In this document: one piece after another, positions 6,094-6,872 of the stretch
How the letters are laid out: the number at the start of each line of letters is the position of its first letter
Position numbering within the stretch: position 1 is the stretch's first letter
Origin: Lysinibacillus sp.
Lineage (GTDB): Bacteria > Bacillota > Bacilli > Bacillales_A > Planococcaceae
Length of the DNA: 6,872 nt
Assembly: GCA_012735355.1 (NCBI GenBank)
Contig: JAAYHP010000020.1
Coordinates: forward strand, 1-6,872
Reading direction: 5' to 3'
Translations under genes and position numbers: made by a program
Notes under the pieces: model-generated
Seen by the model: only the letters and a program-made list of their open reading frames with translations
What the model was told of the DNA's origin: nothing
Databases searched by the model: none

Positions 6094-6136
6094 ATGTCCT
6101 CATTCCTTTATGAATATTTCGATAACTAAAATTCCT

Positions 6137-6165
6137 CTTATAGTTTAAACTACTTTTGGAGAAAA
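6137..6165 (-). promoter_or_regulatory. Candidate promoter of the membrane-anchored protein, with palindrome
   Basis: On the minus strand TTTTCT (6165-6160) lies 17 bases before TATAAG (6142-6137, five of six -10 matches), which would start transcription about 35 bases before the TTG start. A perfect 12-bp palindrome, TAGTTTAAACTA (6141-6152), overlaps the edge of the -10 box and could bind a regulator. The -35 box is weak. Confidence 0.35.
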
Positions 6166-6180
6166 TTGTGAAATGAAAAG

Positions 6181-6208
6181 TTAAAACTATGTGAAAAGTC
6201 ATTAGAAT
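6181..6208 (+). promoter_or_regulatory. Candidate promoter of the DinB-family gene
   Basis: TTAAAA (6181-6186, four of six) lies 16 bases before TAGAAT (6203-6208, five of six -10 matches), giving a leader of about 50 bases before ATG 6265. No LexA-type SOS box (GAAC-N4-GTTC) is seen near it, so DNA-damage control is not indicated despite the family name. Confidence 0.35.
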
Positions 6209-6264
6209 AGACGATAAAAGGCAAAATTGGTATATTGAATAAAAAGTGTTTAGGGGGTAGCAAA

Positions 6265-6723
6265 ATGGGAGATTTAATTAAACATCAATTTAGAGTTACT
6301 AGAAGAGCAATCGAACAAACTTTAGAAGGGATTACGCCAGAGCTTGCATCAATTATTCCAGAAGGATTTAATAACAATATTCACTGGCAATTAGGTCATA
6401 TTTTAAAAACAGCAGAGTTTTTCTTATTCTTCGGTGAAGAAACATTACCAGAAAATTATCAGCTATTTTTCGGTCCAGGGTCAAAACCTGCAGAATGGCC
6501 AGAAAATGTTCCTTCAATCAAAACTTTGCAACAACAATTAAAGGAGCAATTGGAGCGCATTGAACAAGTGAATGTAGAAAAATTCAACGATAAATTACCG
6601 AAGCCGATGATTGGGAATGAAACATTCGGTGAATTTGCAGCATTTGGTGCTTTCCATGAATCACTCCATTTAGGACAAATACAGGCAATCAAACGCCTTC
6701 TCCAAGCTTCCCGAGCAAAATAA
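6265..6723 (+). CDS. DinB/YfiT-like four-helix-bundle protein
   Basis: The 152-residue product belongs to the DinB-like superfamily, small cytoplasmic four-helix bundles that usually bind a divalent metal with three histidines. The ligands are visible: H45 in NIHWQLGHI (38-46), then H131 and H135 in HESLHLGQI (131-139), the typical H-x3-H-x-G-Q signature. Members include DNA-damage-inducible proteins and thiol-S-transferases (for example bacillithiol or mycothiol dependent), but many are uncharacterised, so no reaction is assigned. The start is ATG 6265, six bases after AGGGGGT; a TTG at 6235 would add ten residues and lacks an RBS. The length is normal and nothing is missing. It is divergent from the neighbour at 5608-6093, with 171 bases between the two starts. 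Confidence 0.85.
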   Translation: MGDLIKHQFRVTRRAIEQTLEGITPELASIIPEGFNNNIHWQLGHILKTAEFFLFFGEETLPENYQLFFGPGSKPAEWPENVPSIKTLQQQLKEQLERIEQVNVEKFNDKLPKPMIGNETFGEFAAFGAFHESLHLGQIQAIKRLLQASRAK

Positions 6724-6730
6724 ATTCAAA

Positions 6731-6872
6731 GAGGTTGGGACATATAGCTAATTTAATTAAGAATCAGTGAAGAAGCATTGTAAAAAAATGATATGCAACG
6801 AAAATTGATTGGAGTGACGGGGCGACTCCAACGGGAACAGCCCGAAACTCGAGACCCCGCAGGAGCGAGGAA
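6731..6872. repeat. Truncated intergenic repeat of the Bacillales type
   Basis: After the DinB-family stop the sequence passes through AGAGGTTGGGACATA (6731-6745), a motif that often borders intergenic repeats in Bacillus, Lysinibacillus and staphylococcal relatives. It then enters a GC-rich block (6811-6870, 41 of 60 bases G or C) with phrases such as CGACTCCAACGGGAACAG and GACCCCGCAGGAGCGAGG, which I recognise as a multicopy intergenic element of Bacillaceae. Short hairpins are visible: GGAGT (6811-6815) with ACTCC (6825-6829), and CGGG (6832-6835) with CCCG (6841-6844). No reading frame with an RBS is present. The element continues beyond the window, so its size and other end are unknown. 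Confidence 0.7.

Noticed and set aside
6094..6264. LexA (SOS) box controlling the DinB-family gene
   Set aside because: No GAAC-N4-GTTC type sequence is present between the divergent genes.
6459..6692. 77-codon minus-strand frame opposite the DinB-family gene
   Set aside because: It is an antisense shadow; the plus-strand frame has the conserved His motifs and a good RBS.

Overview
The window is low-GC chromosomal DNA of a Gram-positive bacterium, most likely a member of the Bacillales (Bacillaceae or Caryophanaceae). The basis is purine-rich Shine-Dalgarno sites close to most starts, a TTG start, a lipobox-type binding protein, protein families familiar from Bacillus relatives, and at the right edge the start of a GC-rich intergenic repeat of a type common in this group. 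No mobile element, CRISPR array, tRNA or rRNA is visible, and I see no obvious new multi-gene system. The interest lies in two broken genes side by side and in some regulatory structures.

Left part, minus strand. Positions 1-48 may hold the first 16 codons of a hydrophobic protein running off the window. Positions 49-417 hold no gene, only AT-rich DNA with a terminator-like hairpin (276-313). A GNAT acetyltransferase of the YjcF/ElaA type lies at 418-855. Next comes a secreted glycoside hydrolase family 3 (GH3) enzyme (962-2952) split by one missing base near 1351 into a 536-codon and a 132-codon frame. A strong terminator (920-955) lies between the two genes.

Centre. A 292-bp divergent intergenic region separates the GH3 gene from a plus-strand polar amino acid ABC importer operon: binding lipoprotein, permease, ATPase. 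The GH3 leader can base-pair over its own ribosome binding site through a perfect 13-bp inverted repeat. The binding-protein gene has a good RBS and ATG at 3245 but reads ATG AAA CGT TAA, so its signal peptide is interrupted at codon 4. The remaining frame is intact, with its first internal ATG at 3281. A hairpin with a T-run follows the binding protein and probably lowers transcription into the permease and ATPase. A 16-bp-stem terminator closes the operon.

Right part. A membrane-anchored protein of unknown function (5608-6093, minus, TTG start) converges on the operon terminator. It is divergent from a DinB/YfiT-type protein (6265-6723, plus). The region between them carries promoter-like boxes for both directions and a 12-bp palindrome. 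From about 6731 to the end lies a truncated intergenic repeat with a sharp rise in GC.

Together, the three transporter genes form one import system for a polar amino acid of unknown identity. The other genes are single, unrelated transcription units. Having a frameshift and a nonsense codon in adjacent genes means either recent gene decay or errors in this assembly. Raw reads would settle it.
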